64,000 nucleotides of DNA from Candidatus Nanopelagicales bacterium. Lineage in GTDB: Bacteria; Actinomycetota; Actinomycetes; S36-B12. The stretch lies in assembly GCA_018609125.1 (NCBI GenBank), contig JABAYF010000010.1, positions 1 through 64,000 on the forward strand, given 5' to 3'. This document shows positions 16,832 to 27,024 of this stretch, in pieces. A program made the translations under genes and the position numbers. Below the pieces are notes generated by a model. That model was given only the letters and a program-made list of their open reading frames with translations. It did not search any database and had not been told where the DNA came from. Position 1 is the first letter of the stretch. Each line of letters starts with the position of its first letter.

Positions 16832-18520
16832 TCAGAGGTAGACGCGGATGAGAGATTCAACGCTGGTGACAAGCTCATCAAGTAGGCCCTGTGCGACTGC
16901 CCGCCCTCGCGCTACCTCGTGGAATGGTGGCAGGTGCACCTGGAGGTACGCCTTGACCTTGGGCTCGGTACCGCTGGGGCGAATGAAGATGGTTGCTTCA
17001 TCGCCGAGGTTCAACCGCAAACCGGGTGTGGGCGGAAGGGTGGGGAAATCGCTGCTCAAGGAGCCCAGACCGAGATCGACAACCTCGGTGATCAGTCGCC
17101 CGGCCAGATGTGACGGTGGATCGGCCACGATGAGTTGGGCGAGTGTGGTCGTCAGAGCCGCATTGGGCATCCGCATGGATACCTGCGCGCTGAGGTGCGT
17201 GCCGTAGGTGGCTTCGAGATCGGTGAGCAGGTCTTCGATCGAGATTCCTGTTGATTGAAGATGCGCAGCGACCTCGCACAGCAGTAGCCCCGCAGTGATC
17301 CCGTCCTTGTCGGCCACGTGAGCCGGGTCAATGCAGTAGCCCAGTGCTTCCTCGTAGCCGAAGGTGAGCCCGGGCACCCTGCTGATCCACTTGAATCCGG
17401 TCAAGGTGCGGGTGAAGGGCACCTGATGAGCCGTAGCGATGGTGGGCAGCAACGTTCCGGAAACGATTGATGAGGCGAAGATGCCGTTGTGTGTGGGCCG
17501 TCGAGTAATCAACCACCAGCCGATCAAGGCCCCGACTTCGTCACCGCTCAACATGCGCCAGGGATCCGGTATGGCCACCGCGCAGCGGTCACCGTCTGGG
17601 TCATGGGCAATCACCAGATCGCAGTTTTCGCGAAGGGCGAGTTCCAAGGCAAGCTTCATGGCCCCGGGCTCTTCTGGGTTGGGGAAGGCGACAGTGGGAA
17701 AGTCAGGGTCTGGTCGCTGCTGGTCAACGACTTCTACCGGAGGCGAAAAATTACTGTATTGCAGTACTTTTGCGAACAGGATAGAACTTACGCCGTGCAG
17801 AGCCGTATGCGCGACCCGGAGCGTGCGCGGACCATTGGGGATAAGCAGGGCGGCACTAGCGCGCAGATAGGCAGCTTCAACATCACCACGGAGCACGCCC
17901 GGTGGCGCAGCAGTTGGCACGCGCTGAAGTGATGGCTGTGTCGACATCAGGTCGGCAATGTTTTGATCGGTAGGGCTAATTATTTGACGACCGTCGCCCC
18001 AGTACACCTTGTAGCCATTGTCTTTGGCCGGGTTATGACTTGCCGTCACCATAATTCCGGCGGCAGCGTGGCAGTGACGGACGGCGAAGGCCAGCATCGG
18101 TGTTGGGATCGGATCTTTGCTGATCTCTACACGTAACCCTTGGTCTATGAGTACCGCGGCGGTGGCTTCGGCGAATGCGCGCGATCGGTGGCGACCATCG
18201 AAACCCACAACGACCAGTGGGGGTTGATTGGTGTGTTCGCTTTGAGCAAGGAGAAGAGTCCCGATCGCCTGGGCTGCCTGGCAGACGACAGTGGTATTCA
18301 TCCCACCCGGTCCAGGGCCCATCGCGCCGCGTAAACCTGCCGTGCCAAAAATAAGTGGCTGATCAAAAAATTCATGCAGGCGATCTATCGCTGATTGGTC
18401 GCCCCGTCCGGCATCATCAAGCCACTCGCGCAGCGTGTGTTCGTCGGCAAGGTCGAGTTCGATTCCTTGCCACTGGTCGATACGCGAAACAAGGTGAGGA
18501 TCTAACCCCGGGATGTTCAT
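16832..18520 (-). CDS. Phosphosugar mutase, likely phosphopentomutase/phosphoglucomutase-2 type
   Basis: 562 aa alpha-D-phosphohexomutase superfamily enzyme. The phosphoserine loop is GIMVTASHNPAKDNGYKVYW, the Mg loop is DPDGDRCAV, the sugar-binding loop is GYEEALGYCIDP, and the phosphate-binding loop is IRPSGTEPKVKAYL. The architecture GLRGAMGPGPGGMN...RTLTGFKWI matches the PGM2/phosphopentomutase branch, which interconverts (deoxy)ribose-1- and -5-phosphate. That would link PNP and DeoA to DeoC, and the gene sits exactly between punA and deoC. Pure phosphomannomutase activity is the alternative; sequence alone does not settle it. Confidence 0.92.
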   Translation of the reverse strand: MNIPGLDPHLVSRIDQWQGIELDLADEHTLREWLDDAGRGDQSAIDRLHEFFDQPLIFGTAGLRGAMGPGPGGMNTTVVCQAAQAIGTLLLAQSEHTNQPPLVVVGFDGRHRSRAFAEATAAVLIDQGLRVEISKDPIPTPMLAFAVRHCHAAAGIMVTASHNPAKDNGYKVYWGDGRQIISPTDQNIADLMSTQPSLQRVPTAAPPGVLRGDVEAAYLRASAALLIPNGPRTLRVAHTALHGVSSILFAKVLQYSNFSPPVEVVDQQRPDPDFPTVAFPNPEEPGAMKLALELALRENCDLVIAHDPDGDRCAVAIPDPWRMLSGDEVGALIGWWLITRRPTHNGIFASSIVSGTLLPTIATAHQVPFTRTLTGFKWISRVPGLTFGYEEALGYCIDPAHVADKDGITAGLLLCEVAAHLQSTGISIEDLLTDLEATYGTHLSAQVSMRMPNAALTTTLAQLIVADPPSHLAGRLITEVVDLGLGSLSSDFPTLPPTPGLRLNLGDEATIFIRPSGTEPKVKAYLQVHLPPFHEVARGRAVAQGLLDELVTSVESLIRVYL

Positions 18521-18551
18521 GCTGATGTTCTAATTTCTCTATCGCGTTGCA

Positions 18552-19370
18552 CTACAGCGCATTGAGAACATCAGACATGAGTGCGCCCATGCGCGTGGCT
18601 GCGGCCCGTCCGGCAGCGAGAACTTCCTCGTGGTTGAGGGGTTCTCCGGTAATTCCGGCGGCCACATTGGTGACCAGTGATATGCCAAGCACATCCATGT
18701 GTGCTTCGCGGGCCGCAATAGTTTCTAATGTGGTTGACATGCCCACAAGGTCGCCGCCCATTGCTCGCACCATGTTGATCTCGGCCGGGGTTTCATACTG
18801 TGGTCCCCGGAACTGTACGTACACGCCTTCGGGGAGGGTCGGATCAATGCTGTGACACAGTGCGCGCAGGTGCGGAGCGTAGGCATCGGTGAGGTCAACA
18901 AATTGCGCACCGTGCAGGGGGGATGCGCCGGTGAGATTGATGTGATCACGAATGAGCACCGGGGTGCCTGGTTGCCAGGCGGGGTCAAGTCCACCGCAGG
19001 CATTGGTCAAGATGAGAGTTCGGCATCCAGCGGCGGCTGCGACCCGCACTCGATGCACCACCGCGTCTACTCCGTGCTCCTCATACAGGTGGGTACGTCC
19101 TACAAAGACCAAAACCCGATGGTTTCCCACGGTGAGGCTCCATACGTGCCCCTCGTGGCCGGCAACGTTGGTGCCGTGGAATCCGGGCAGATTTGCAACG
19201 GATAAATCGAGATCGGGGGTGCCGAGCATCTCAGCGGCCGGCAGCCAACCAGAGCCGAGGATGATGGCGATGTCGTGCCGAGCGACGCCGGTGAGGCGCC
19301 CAATCTCGGTGGCGGCTTCACGAGCGAGGATGTCGTACGCGGATGCGGCGGAGGACGTGGTCTGGGACAC
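18552..19370 (-). CDS. punA: Purine-nucleoside phosphorylase
   Basis: 272 aa, the trimeric PNP (NP-II) length. Phosphorolyses inosine, guanosine and their deoxy forms. Visible motifs include IILGSGW (phosphate loop), [54 protein letters not shown] and [14 protein letters not shown], all typical of the family. It starts with GTG 19370, preceded by TAGCGT 7 nt upstream, so it probably heads its own leaderless transcript running into the mutase gene 31 bp on. Confidence 0.95.
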   Translation of the reverse strand: MSQTTSSAASAYDILAREAATEIGRLTGVARHDIAIILGSGWLPAAEMLGTPDLDLSVANLPGFHGTNVAGHEGHVWSLTVGNHRVLVFVGRTHLYEEHGVDAVVHRVRVAAAAGCRTLILTNACGGLDPAWQPGTPVLIRDHINLTGASPLHGAQFVDLTDAYAPHLRALCHSIDPTLPEGVYVQFRGPQYETPAEINMVRAMGGDLVGMSTTLETIAAREAHMDVLGISLVTNVAAGITGEPLNHEEVLAAGRAAATRMGALMSDVLNAL

Positions 19371-19383
19371 GGGACCGACGCTA
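19371..19383 (-). promoter_or_regulatory. -10 hexamer TAGCGT for leaderless punA
   Basis: Reading the minus strand, TAGCGT (19383-19378) is followed by 7 nt and the GTG at 19370, with no ribosome binding site. Confidence 0.5.
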
Positions 19384-19411
19384 TCGCAGATCTGCCGAGC
19401 CTGATATGCCC

Positions 19412-19852
19412 TCAGCGCGAGGGACGTCCGCGCAGATCGGTGACGTAGTCATTGGGAGCGCCACCTGCCTCGGCCGCGTCGGCGAGGCTGGAGAGGTAGC
19501 GCGTGGTGGGTAGGCCGCCTTCGTAGGAATCCAATACGTAAACCCACGCCACGGTGTCTTTAGACAGCGTGTTTACCCGAACCCGAACTTTGCGCCATAG
19601 ACCAAGATCAACGCCCTCCCACCCGTCTAGGGCACGTTCGTCGATGGGGTGCAGTTCATAGAGGGCAACGAATACGGTCGCGCCGGAGTGCTCGACAACG
19701 GTTGCACTCGGCCCATCAATGAGCACATCTTCCCCACCGAAGGTCAACCGCCAATCAACCATCCACCCGGTGTCCACGAAGGGTGACAGCGGAGCGCGCT
19801 GGGCCATCCGGGCTGGATCCAGGTTGGGACCATATGCGGCATAGAGCGCCAT
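19412..19852 (-). CDS. Gamma-glutamylcyclotransferase-like protein
   Basis: 146 aa GGCT-fold protein. The N-terminal substrate loop usually written YGSNL is here [15 protein letters not shown], followed by the LTFGGEDV strand and the VFVALYEL segment, with the conserved acidic residue near GWEG. Actinobacterial homologues are commonly next to lpdA/PNP genes and have no proven substrate, so peptide-gamma-glutamyl cleavage is only a family-level expectation. The Ser-to-Pro change in the loop is worth noting. It is transcribed divergently from the quinone reductase with its own TACCCT -10 (19860-19865), 7 nt before ATG. Confidence 0.8.
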   Translation of the reverse strand: MALYAAYGPNLDPARMAQRAPLSPFVDTGWMVDWRLTFGGEDVLIDGPSATVVEHSGATVFVALYELHPIDERALDGWEGVDLGLWRKVRVRVNTLSKDTVAWVYVLDSYEGGLPTTRYLSSLADAAEAGGAPNDYVTDLRGRPSR

Positions 19853-19865
19853 GTGGGCCAGGGTA
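19853..19865 (-). promoter_or_regulatory. -10 hexamer TACCCT for the GGCT-like gene
   Basis: Minus-strand TACCCT (19865-19860), then 7 nt, then ATG 19852. No ribosome binding site is seen. Confidence 0.5.
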
Positions 19866-19926
19866 CGCGACGAGGACGCTTCGTGGTCGGTGCTCGTCAG
19901 TTAAACCCATAGGCAACAATGAGGCC

Positions 19927-21264
19927 GTGACAACAGTGGTAATCATCGGCGGCGGACCAGGTGGTTACGAAGCAGCGTTGGTGGCTGCTCAACTGGGTGC
20001 TGAAGTCACTCTGATTGATCGAGATGGCCTCGGCGGATCAGCTGTGCTGACCGACTGCGTTCCGAGCAAAGCCCTGGTAGCGGCGGCCACTGTGCCCCAG
20101 ACAGACACCGATCTGGCCACCATCAATACGCGCATCATCGAACTGGCTGCTGCTCAAAGTCGCGATATCGCCGAGCGCATTCGTCGCGATGGCGTTCGCA
20201 TACTGGTCGGTACCGCTCACCTGGTGAATGCCTCGACGGTTTCTTACCACGGTTGTGCAGCGGAAGAAGAGACGATCGCGGCCGATGTCATTTTGCTTGC
20301 GACCGGTGCTCGACCCCGGGTGCTTGGTGCGGCCGCTCCCGATGGGGAGCGCATCTTGACCTGGGAGCAGGTCTACCAACTCCGTGAAGTTCCACAACGC
20401 TTGATCGTCGTTGGATCCGGGGTTACCGGGGCAGAATTTGCCTCAGCCTACTTAAGCCTAGGTAGTGATGTTGTGCTGGTTTCTAGCCGTGATCGCGTGC
20501 TGCCGGGGGAGGATCCCGACGCGGCGGCGGTAATAGAAGAAGTTTTCCAGCAGCGCGGCATGAACGTGTTGAATCGAGCTCGTGCGGAAAGTGCGTGCCG
20601 GACGGCGAACGGTGTGCTGGTGACCCTGACTGACGGCCGCGAAATCGAGGGCACGCACGTCCTCATCGCGGTGGGGTCGCTACCTAACACCGACGATCTC
20701 AGACTCGCTGATGTGGGTGTGGCCACAGACGAGGGGGGTTTCATCGAGGTAGATCGAGTGTCACGTACTTCTGTGCGCGGGGTTTATGCAGCAGGGGACT
20801 GCACCGGAGTGAACATGCTTGCCTCCGTCGCGGCCATGCAGGGACGTATCGCCATGTGGCACGCTCTTGGCGATACTGTCCACCCCCTGGATCTCAACAC
20901 GGTGTCCTCCACGGTCTTTACCGACCCAGAGATCGCCACCGTTGGCGTGTCCCAGGTTGATGTGGATTCAGGCCGGGTGCGTGCGGAGTCAGTCATGCTG
21001 CCGCTGAGCACTAACCCGCGCGCGAAGATGCAAGGAATTGACCATGGTTTCGTGAAAGTCTTTTGCCGACTTAGTTCCCGCATTGTGGTGGGCGGGGTGG
21101 TTGTGAGCCCGCACGCGAGCGAACTTATTCACGCGATCACGCTCGCGGTCGATGCACGACTTACGGTTGATCAGTTGGCAGCGGCCTTCACCGTCTATCC
21201 GAGCCTGAGTGGCTCGGTTGCTGAAGCTGCTCGCCGACTTCATTCTGCCGACGCAGGGGGCTAG
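19927..21264 (+). CDS. lpdA: NAD(P)H-quinone dehydrogenase (LpdA-type flavoprotein disulfide-reductase family)
   Basis: 445 aa from GTG 19927. The FAD motif ([23 protein letters not shown]), the NAD motif ([19 protein letters not shown]) and the second FAD motif ([10 protein letters not shown]) are all present. In true disulfide reductases the redox pair is CLNVGC; here the segment is [11 protein letters not shown], with only Cys44, the first Cys being Ala39. This matches the mycobacterial LpdA (Rv3303c) group, which reduces quinones and is not a lipoamide dehydrogenase. The C-terminal dimer domain ends in [16 protein letters not shown], without the usual HAHPTLSE His-Glu pair. An upstream frame extends to 19783 but overlaps the divergent gene and looks non-coding. 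Confidence 0.92.
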   Translation: MTTVVIIGGGPGGYEAALVAAQLGAEVTLIDRDGLGGSAVLTDCVPSKALVAAATVPQTDTDLATINTRIIELAAAQSRDIAERIRRDGVRILVGTAHLVNASTVSYHGCAAEEETIAADVILLATGARPRVLGAAAPDGERILTWEQVYQLREVPQRLIVVGSGVTGAEFASAYLSLGSDVVLVSSRDRVLPGEDPDAAAVIEEVFQQRGMNVLNRARAESACRTANGVLVTLTDGREIEGTHVLIAVGSLPNTDDLRLADVGVATDEGGFIEVDRVSRTSVRGVYAAGDCTGVNMLASVAAMQGRIAMWHALGDTVHPLDLNTVSSTVFTDPEIATVGVSQVDVDSGRVRAESVMLPLSTNPRAKMQGIDHGFVKVFCRLSSRIVVGGVVVSPHASELIHAITLAVDARLTVDQLAAAFTVYPSLSGSVAEAARRLHSADAGG

Positions 21265-23021
21265 GAGTCGCTAGACAGAGTGCACACGACGGTACCCGCG
21301 AGCACTGTGGTGCCCAGGATGGCAGCGAGCCCGGTCACTGTGCCGGCTTTATGTGCGGTTAGTGGCTGCTCCATTTTCATCGCTTCGAGCACGACGATCA
21401 AATCACCGGCGGCCACGTGGTCACCCTCGGCAACGGCGATCTTCACGATGGTGCCCTGCATCGGTGATGCGACGTCATCGCCAGATGCCGCTGCTGTTGT
21501 CTTGCTACGGACACGTGTGGTCCGCGCCTTGTTTTCCTTCGCCGTTGGCGCAGAGTTCACGCCGGCAGGCAGCGTCACGGTCAATCGTTTGCCATCAACT
21601 TCAACAACCAGTTCTTGGCGCTCCACGTCGGTGGTGCCCGGGTCGGTATGCCCTGAATAGGCAGGGATCGTGTTGTTGAATTCCGTTTCAATCCAACGCG
21701 TGTGAACCTTGAATGTGGTGTGTGGGTCGCTGGGTGCGAAGGCGTTGTCATCAACGATTGCGCGGTGGAAGGTGAGCGCAGTCGCGATTCCGTCCACCTC
21801 GAACTCTCGCAGCGCGCGGCGGGCACGCTGGATGGCTTCTTGGCGATCTTTGCCGGTCACGATGAGTTTGGCGAGAAGTGAATCGAAATTTCCACCGATT
21901 ACATCACCGCTGCGAAACCCTGCGTCGACGCGAACTCCTGGGCCACTAGGCATTTCCCATTTTCCGAGAAAGCCGGGAGCGGGCAGGAAGCCACGGCCTG
22001 GATCTTCGCCATTGATGCGAAATTCGATGCTATGCCCATTGATCGGCGGGTCTGGATAGTCAATCAAGCCACCCTCGGCGATGCGCAACTGCTCGCGGAC
22101 AAGGTCGATCCCGGTGACCTGCTCCGACACCGGATGTTCTACCTGAAGGCGGGTGTTGACCTCAAGGAAACTGATGACTCCATCTTCGCCGATGAGGAAT
22201 TCACAGGTGCCTGCATTGATATAGCCCGCCTCGCGCGCGATGGCTTTAGATGCAGCGTAGAGCTGTTCTGTTTGCTCGGGAGTGAGGAACGGTGCGGGCG
22301 CTTCTTCGACAAGCTTTTGATGTCGACGCTGCAGTGAACAGTCCCGTGTTGACACGACCACAACGTTTCCCTGCGCGTCGGCGAGGATCTGGGTTTCCAC
22401 GTGACGGGGGCGGTCGAGGTAGCGCTCAACAAAACACTCACCGCGGCCGAAAGCAGCAATGGCCTCGCGGACGGCAGAATCGTAAAGTTCTGGGATCTCC
22501 TCGAGGGTGCGCGCCACCTTGAGGCCACGGCCGCCGCCGCCAAATGCTGCCTTGATCGCAACCGGCAACCCGTTTTCGCGGGCGAATGCGGTGACCTCCT
22601 CGGCTGAGATGACCGGGTCCGGGGTTCCCGGTACCTGTGGCGCGCCAGCCCGTGCGGCGATGTGTCGAGCTGACACTTTGTCGCCGAGGTCGCGAATAGC
22701 CTGGGGCGGTGGACCGATCCAGGTGAGTCCGGCATCGATGACAGCCTGGGCAAAGTCGGCGTTCTCCGACAGGAAGCCATAGCCCGGGTGCACGGCATCT
22801 GCGCCGCTGCGGGCAGCAATATCAAGAATTTTCTCGATATTGAGATACGTTTCAGCCGCGGACTCACCATCCAGGGCGTAGGCCTCATCCGCGAGATCTA
22901 CGTGGAGTGCAGACCGGTCTGCGTCGGCGTACACCGCCACAGATAGCAGGCCGGCGTCTCGGCAGGCACGGGCAACGCGGACGGCGATCTCGCCTCGATT
23001 GGCGATGAGGATTTTGTGCAC
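21261..23021 (-). CDS. accA3: Acyl-CoA carboxylase alpha subunit (biotin carboxylase plus biotin carrier)
   Basis: 586 aa. The N-terminal biotin carboxylase ([60 protein letters not shown]) spans about 445 residues. An Ala/Thr/Lys-rich linker leads to a C-terminal biotinyl domain ending in [17 protein letters not shown], where the Lys is biotinylated by BirA. In actinobacteria one such alpha subunit serves several beta subunits (acetyl-, propionyl- and long-chain acyl-CoA). The beta and epsilon subunits and BirA are encoded within 3.5 kb. GTG 23021 lies 7 nt after TAGACT (23029-23034, minus strand), so the mRNA is probably leaderless. Confidence 0.96.
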   Translation of the reverse strand: MHKILIANRGEIAVRVARACRDAGLLSVAVYADADRSALHVDLADEAYALDGESAAETYLNIEKILDIAARSGADAVHPGYGFLSENADFAQAVIDAGLTWIGPPPQAIRDLGDKVSARHIAARAGAPQVPGTPDPVISAEEVTAFARENGLPVAIKAAFGGGGRGLKVARTLEEIPELYDSAVREAIAAFGRGECFVERYLDRPRHVETQILADAQGNVVVVSTRDCSLQRRHQKLVEEAPAPFLTPEQTEQLYAASKAIAREAGYINAGTCEFLIGEDGVISFLEVNTRLQVEHPVSEQVTGIDLVREQLRIAEGGLIDYPDPPINGHSIEFRINGEDPGRGFLPAPGFLGKWEMPSGPGVRVDAGFRSGDVIGGNFDSLLAKLIVTGKDRQEAIQRARRALREFEVDGIATALTFHRAIVDDNAFAPSDPHTTFKVHTRWIETEFNNTIPAYSGHTDPGTTDVERQELVVEVDGKRLTVTLPAGVNSAPTAKENKARTTRVRSKTTAAASGDDVASPMQGTIVKIAVAEGDHVAAGDLIVVLEAMKMEQPLTAHKAGTVTGLAAILGTTVLAGTVVCTLSSDS

Positions 23022-23028
23022 GCAATGG

Positions 23029-23038
23029 AGTCTAGAGT
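23029..23038. promoter_or_regulatory. Overlapping divergent -10 elements for accA3 and maf
   Basis: The 10-bp AGTCTAGAGT reads TAGACT on the minus strand (23034-23029, 7 nt before the accA3 GTG) and TAGAGT on the plus strand (23033-23038, 24 nt before the maf GTG, which has a GGGAGG site). The two -10 boxes share two base pairs, so polymerase cannot open both at once. Confidence 0.45.
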
Positions 23039-23062
23039 CCCCAGGCGTGGGAGGCTGTTGAG

Positions 23063-23686
23063 GTGTTCATTCTTGCCTCCGCATCCGTTTCTCGCCTACG
23101 TCTACTACGCCAAGCCGGGCTCGACCCACAGGTGATGGTCAGTGGTCTGGACGAGCATGCCGCTGTGGCCGAGATGCCCGATCCCAGCCCGGCACAGGTC
23201 GCACTAGGACTCGCTGTAGATAAGGCCACCCGGGTGGCAGAGGTGGTAGATCACGTCGGCGCCCTAGTGCTGGGTTGTGACTCGGTTTTTGAGTTCGAAG
23301 GTGCCGCGCTCGGGAAACCGGCAACCCGCGAGATAGCCCACGAGCGATGGCGGCGGATGCAGGGACGCACTGGCCAACTACACACCGGGCACTGCCTTAT
23401 TCACGTCGGTGATCCCGCCAGCGTTCTTACCGAATTGGTCAGCACCGAGGTCTTGATGGGGACTGCGACTGCTGCGGATATCGATTACTACCTTGACTCG
23501 GCCGAACCGTACGCGGTGGCGGGCGGGTTCACACTCGATGGTCTTGGAGCACCGTTTGTTGCGGGAGTATCTGGCGACCCGGGCAACGTGATTGGTGTTT
23601 CTTTACCGGCGGTCCGCCGGTTAGCGGCGGGCCTGGGCATAACGTGGGCGCAGTTCGTCGAGCGCGCGTCGGCTCATAGCGGCTAG
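23063..23686 (+). CDS. maf: Maf-family nucleotide pyrophosphatase
   Basis: 207 aa. Hydrolyses non-canonical or excess nucleoside triphosphates (dTTP/UTP-type Maf). N-terminal [23 protein letters not shown] is the substrate loop, [17 protein letters not shown] carries the catalytic Asp, and the C-terminal [25 protein letters not shown] closes the site. GTG 23063 is preceded by GGGAGG. It is interleaved with the carboxylase genes, as in many actinobacteria, and its stop overlaps the end of accE (convergent). Confidence 0.93.
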   Translation: MFILASASVSRLRLLRQAGLDPQVMVSGLDEHAAVAEMPDPSPAQVALGLAVDKATRVAEVVDHVGALVLGCDSVFEFEGAALGKPATREIAHERWRRMQGRTGQLHTGHCLIHVGDPASVLTELVSTEVLMGTATAADIDYYLDSAEPYAVAGGFTLDGLGAPFVAGVSGDPGNVIGVSLPAVRRLAAGLGITWAQFVERASAHSG

Positions 23687-23910
23687 CGGGGCAGTGAGGA
23701 GGCTTGCCAGGCGCTAGGCCCGGCGAATGTTCGCGACCGGATCTGGCGACCAGGCGAGTTCCACAAAGGTCGGGGTTTGGGATTCGCGTCGGAAGGTCGC
23801 TGCTGGAACGAGAGCACGCTGAGTGCGCCGGTGACCGCGGCAATTTCCTCGTCGGTTGCACCGCCCCGCACGATGAACGAAGGCGCAGGTTCAGCCTGGG
23901 GCGTGCTCAC
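23683..23910 (-). CDS. accE: Acyl-CoA carboxylase epsilon subunit
   Basis: 75 aa, a small actinobacterium-specific subunit that stabilises the alpha-beta carboxylase complex. The pattern [24 protein letters not shown] matches the family core (F-V-RG-P/A-T-xEE-AA-x-A-L), and the C-terminal part ends in the Trp-containing WQASSL. It starts 4 bp inside the end of the beta-subunit gene (ATGA coupling), the usual arrangement. Short and divergent, but position and core motif together are convincing. Confidence 0.87.
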   Translation of the reverse strand: MSTPQAEPAPSFIVRGGATDEEIAAVTGALSVLSFQQRPSDANPKPRPLWNSPGRQIRSRTFAGPSAWQASSLPR

Positions 23911-25493
23911 AGCGGGATGTTTCCGTGTTTCTTGGGCGGCCGGTTGCTTCGCTTGCCGCGCAGGGCCCGCAGGGCTCTGGTCACTTGGCTGCGGGTTTCG
24001 CTGGGTAGGATGACGCGATCGACATAACCGCGCTCAGCGGCGGTGTATGGATTGGCCAGGGTTGTTTCGTATTCGCTGATGCGTTGTGCCCGAATAGCTT
24101 CAGGGTCATCAGCATTGGCGATGTCGTTGCGGTACAAGATGTTCACCGCACCCTGAGCTCCCATCACGGCGATCTGGGCGGTGGGCCAGGCAAGGTTGAC
24201 ATCGGCACCTAGGTGCTTTGAGCCCATCACATCGTAGGCACCGCCATAAGCCTTACGCGTGATAACGGTCACCAACGGCACCGTGGCTTCAGCGTAAGCG
24301 TAGATGAGTTTTGCGCCGCGGCGAATGATGCCGTCCCACTCCTGATCGGTTCCGGGCAAAAACCCGGGAACGTCAACGAAGGTGAGTACCGGAATATTGA
24401 ACGCGTCACATGTGCGTACGAACCTGGCCGCCTTTTCGGAGGCATCAATATTGAGGGTGCCGGCAAACTGCATGGGCTGGTTGGCGACCACTCCGACAGA
24501 GTGGCCTTCAACGCGGCCGAAACCACAAATGACGTTGGGTGCGAACAACGGTTGTGTTTCGCAGAATTCGCCATCATCGAGCACATGTCCGATCACGACG
24601 TGCATGTCGTAGGGCTGATTGGGCGAGTCAGGAACGATCGTGTCGAGTTCTAGATCGGTTTCAGTGAGGTCGAGATCTAACTCACCTCCGTAGACGGGAG
24701 CGGGATCTAAGTTATTGCTGGGTAGATAGGACAGCAGCGCGCGCGCGTAGTCGAATGCGTCGTTTTCGTCTTCAGCCATGTAGTGGGCGACACCGGATTT
24801 TGTGTTGTGGGAGCGCGCACCGCCGAGGTCCTCAAAGGCAACGTCCTCACCGGTCACTGTCTTGATGACATCGGGGCCGGTAATGAACATATGCGATGTC
24901 TTATCGACCATGATGGTGAAATCGGTAATGGCTGGGGAGTACACGGCGCCGCCCGCGCACGGGCCCATGATGAGGGAGATCTGCGGGATCACTCCGGAGG
25001 CTTGTACGTTTCGATAGAAAATTTCCCCGTACATGGCCAGCGAGGCGACTCCTTCTTGGATTCGGGCGCCCCCGGAGTCGTTAATGCCAATGACAGGACA
25101 TCCGGTCTTTAGAGCAAGGTCCATGATTTTGACGACTTTCTCGCCGAAGACTTCCCCGAGGGATCCACCGAAGACGGTGAAGTCCTGTGCGAACACACAC
25201 ACGGGACGGCCATCAATGGTTCCGTATCCAGTGACGACTCCATCACCGTAGGGACGCTGGTCTGACATGCCAAAGTTGGTGGCCCGATGCCTGGCCAAGC
25301 CGTCAATCTGAGTGAAGGAGTCCGGGTCCAGGAGAGCTTCGATCCGCTCTATCGCGGTGAGTTTGCCCTTCGCGTGTTGTTTTTCAACAGCGCTGGAACG
25401 CCGATCGAGCGCCTGGGATCGGCGCCGCTGTAGGTCGGCGGCTTTCTCAGCCGTGGTGCGCGGATGATCAGGAACCCCAGAAGCCGAAGTCAC
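23907..25493 (-). CDS. accB: Acyl-CoA (propionyl-CoA) carboxylase beta subunit
   Basis: Carboxyltransferase subunit, 528 aa from GTG 25493 (or 538 from an ATG-type codon at 25523, which would overlap birA). Crotonase-fold signatures are [56 protein letters not shown] and [15 protein letters not shown]. The residue after YSPAITDF that selects acetyl versus propionyl cannot be judged safely by eye, so propionyl-CoA is favoured from context (mutase and MmsA in the same window). GTG 25493 lies 7 nt after TACAGT (25501-25506 minus), supporting this start. Confidence 0.95.
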   Translation of the reverse strand: MTSASGVPDHPRTTAEKAADLQRRRSQALDRRSSAVEKQHAKGKLTAIERIEALLDPDSFTQIDGLARHRATNFGMSDQRPYGDGVVTGYGTIDGRPVCVFAQDFTVFGGSLGEVFGEKVVKIMDLALKTGCPVIGINDSGGARIQEGVASLAMYGEIFYRNVQASGVIPQISLIMGPCAGGAVYSPAITDFTIMVDKTSHMFITGPDVIKTVTGEDVAFEDLGGARSHNTKSGVAHYMAEDENDAFDYARALLSYLPSNNLDPAPVYGGELDLDLTETDLELDTIVPDSPNQPYDMHVVIGHVLDDGEFCETQPLFAPNVICGFGRVEGHSVGVVANQPMQFAGTLNIDASEKAARFVRTCDAFNIPVLTFVDVPGFLPGTDQEWDGIIRRGAKLIYAYAEATVPLVTVITRKAYGGAYDVMGSKHLGADVNLAWPTAQIAVMGAQGAVNILYRNDIANADDPEAIRAQRISEYETTLANPYTAAERGYVDRVILPSETRSQVTRALRALRGKRSNRPPKKHGNIPL

Positions 25494-25499
25494 GCACCG

Positions 25500-25506
25500 T
25501 ACTGTA
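25500..25506. promoter_or_regulatory. Palindromic shared -10 for accB and birA
   Basis: The 7-bp TACTGTA reads TACTGT on the plus strand (25500-25505) and TACAGT on the minus strand (25506-25501). The minus reading is 7 nt before GTG 25493 of accB; the plus reading would serve birA. Carboxylase and its biotin ligase would thus be driven from one mutually exclusive site. Confidence 0.4.
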
Positions 25507-26388
25507 GTGGGATGCCTTCCCATCGTGGTGCGAGTAGGTCGCGTGGCCGCTCAATCTGACCTTCCCGAGTTACTCGCGGCAGAGCCAGCCTGGTCGGGGT
25601 GGCCTCCGGTCATCATGCGCGACACGGTTGCCTCCACGATGGATGAAGTACGCACGCTGGCCGAGGAGGGCAGCCCGGAAGGCACCGTGGTGCTGGCGCG
25701 TGAGCAGCGTGCTGGGCGGGGGCGGCACGGCCGACGATGGGAGTCTGCTGCGGATCGGGGAGTGTGGCTGTCGGTATTGCTGCGCCCCACCGCGAGCATT
25801 GAGCAGGTCGGACTCCTGCCACTCGTGGTCGGCCTTGCTGTTCGCGACAGTCTGGCCCAACGCTATGGAGTCAACGTCGTGGTCAAATGGCCCAACGACG
25901 TACTCGTGAGCAGTGTTCATTCCGGGGATGAATCCTGGCTGAAGGTCGCTGGTATTTTGGCGGAGGTGCTACCCGGTGGCGCGGTGGTGGTTGGTGTGGG
26001 TGTCAACATCGGGGACGCACACACCCTGCCGAGCACAGCAGCTTCATTGCGAGCTTCTTTGCTCGATGCGGCAGCCACGCTGCCCGAACATGATGAGCGC
26101 GCGCGAACCCGGGTAGCGGCCGGTGTTCTGGCGGATATTGCTGCGTCGTATCGGAAATGGTGTACCGGAGACTGGGACTTTTCGCGTTACCGAGAGAACT
26201 GCATCACGATCGGGCGGCAGGTCCACGTACAGCACCTCACCGATCCGTCCGGGCGGAGCCTCAGTGGCGAGCAGGGGTTAACCGCGGTGGCGGTAAACGA
26301 TGCGGGGCAGTTAATTGTCCGAGACGTCAGCGGAGCCGAGCACACGGTGTCAGCCGGCGACGTGTCGTTGGCCCCGCCTTACGAGTAA
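25507..26388 (+). CDS. birA: Biotin-[acetyl-CoA-carboxylase] ligase
   Basis: Up to 293 aa. Attaches biotin to the Lys of the AccA3 biotinyl domain. Catalytic-domain motifs are [14 protein letters not shown], the adenylate-binding loop [33 protein letters not shown] and VVGVGVNIG, with the C-terminal SH3-like cap ending in [10 protein letters not shown]. There is no N-terminal DNA-binding wHTH, so this is a monofunctional ligase, not a repressor. The start is uncertain: GTG 25507, 25525, 25528 and 25543 are all in frame before conserved sequence and none has a clear ribosome binding site. It diverges from accB. Confidence 0.92.
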   Translation: MGCLPIVVRVGRVAAQSDLPELLAAEPAWSGWPPVIMRDTVASTMDEVRTLAEEGSPEGTVVLAREQRAGRGRHGRRWESAADRGVWLSVLLRPTASIEQVGLLPLVVGLAVRDSLAQRYGVNVVVKWPNDVLVSSVHSGDESWLKVAGILAEVLPGGAVVVGVGVNIGDAHTLPSTAASLRASLLDAAATLPEHDERARTRVAAGVLADIAASYRKWCTGDWDFSRYRENCITIGRQVHVQHLTDPSGRSLSGEQGLTAVAVNDAGQLIVRDVSGAEHTVSAGDVSLAPPYE

Positions 26389-26460
26389 TCGGGTGAGATC
26401 GGTCGTGATCGTCACCCGTGTTGTCCCGTTTTCGATCAGGTGTCGTGTCACCATAAGCGG

Positions 26461-26991
26461 GTGAACTATCCGACCCGACTGCTCTCCGACGATGAGTCCA
26501 TTGACTGGGAATGTCGACCGCATTGGCGGGGCCTCATCGTGCCGGTCTTGCTGCTCCTTGTTCTTGCTTTCGCTGGCACCTGGGCGTTTGTCAGCTGGGG
26601 GGCTTGGTTCTCCGGTCCGCTGGGCTCGGTTGGCCGCTGGGTCATCCTTGGCGTTGGCGTCCTCATCTTCATCGTGATGGTTCTGCGCCCGTTTCTGCAC
26701 TGGTTTTCCTCGCAGTACGTTATTACTAATCGCCGCATCATCGTGCGTAGTGGCATGCTGGCCAAGTCTGGACGCGTGATGCCGCTGGGAAAGATCAACA
26801 AGGTTTTCTTCAACGTTTCCATTTTGGGGCGCCTACTCAATTACGGTCGCCTCGACGTGGAATCGGCGAGCGATGACAACCTGATTATTCGCGATGTGCC
26901 CGACGTAGAGATCGTTCAGCAGCGACTGTCTCGGCTGCAAGAGGCCGATGAGGACCGCCGCCGCCCGCCCCAGTTTCCCGCGTCGGATTGA
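26461..26991 (+). CDS. PH-domain (bPH2) membrane protein
   Basis: 176 aa from GTG 26461 (a GTG at 26440 is the alternative). Two transmembrane helices (about residues 27-47 and 57-77, the second IFIVMVLRPFLHWF) are followed by a cytoplasmic bacterial PH domain. The core YVITNRRIIVRSGMLAKSGRVMPLGKINKVFFNVS and the downstream YGRLDVESASDDN are characteristic of the family. The C-terminus is acidic then Arg-rich. Function unknown; such proteins are frequent next to birA/purK in actinobacteria. It ends facing gtrA across a short hairpin. Confidence 0.82.
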   Translation: MNYPTRLLSDDESIDWECRPHWRGLIVPVLLLLVLAFAGTWAFVSWGAWFSGPLGSVGRWVILGVGVLIFIVMVLRPFLHWFSSQYVITNRRIIVRSGMLAKSGRVMPLGKINKVFFNVSILGRLLNYGRLDVESASDDNLIIRDVPDVEIVQQRLSRLQEADEDRRRPPQFPASD

Positions 26992-27003
26992 CCGCTCCTG
27001 TTG

Positions 27004-27024
27004 CGCCGATCAGTTAAATCGGAG
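27004..27024. terminator. Symmetric hairpin between convergent PH-domain and gtrA genes
   Basis: CCGAT (27006-27010) and ATCGG (27018-27022) form a stem with flanking GC pairs and a 7-nt loop that contains the gtrA stop codon. There is no T run, so a bidirectional terminator is only a possibility. Confidence 0.3.

Noticed and set aside
19783..19926. N-terminal extension of the quinone reductase
   Set aside because: The extra codons are antisense to the GGCT-like gene; the FAD motif begins right after GTG 19927.
22139..22888. 249-codon minus-strand open frame within accA3
   Set aside because: Same strand, different phase from a complete biotin carboxylase; composition is typical of an out-of-frame translation.
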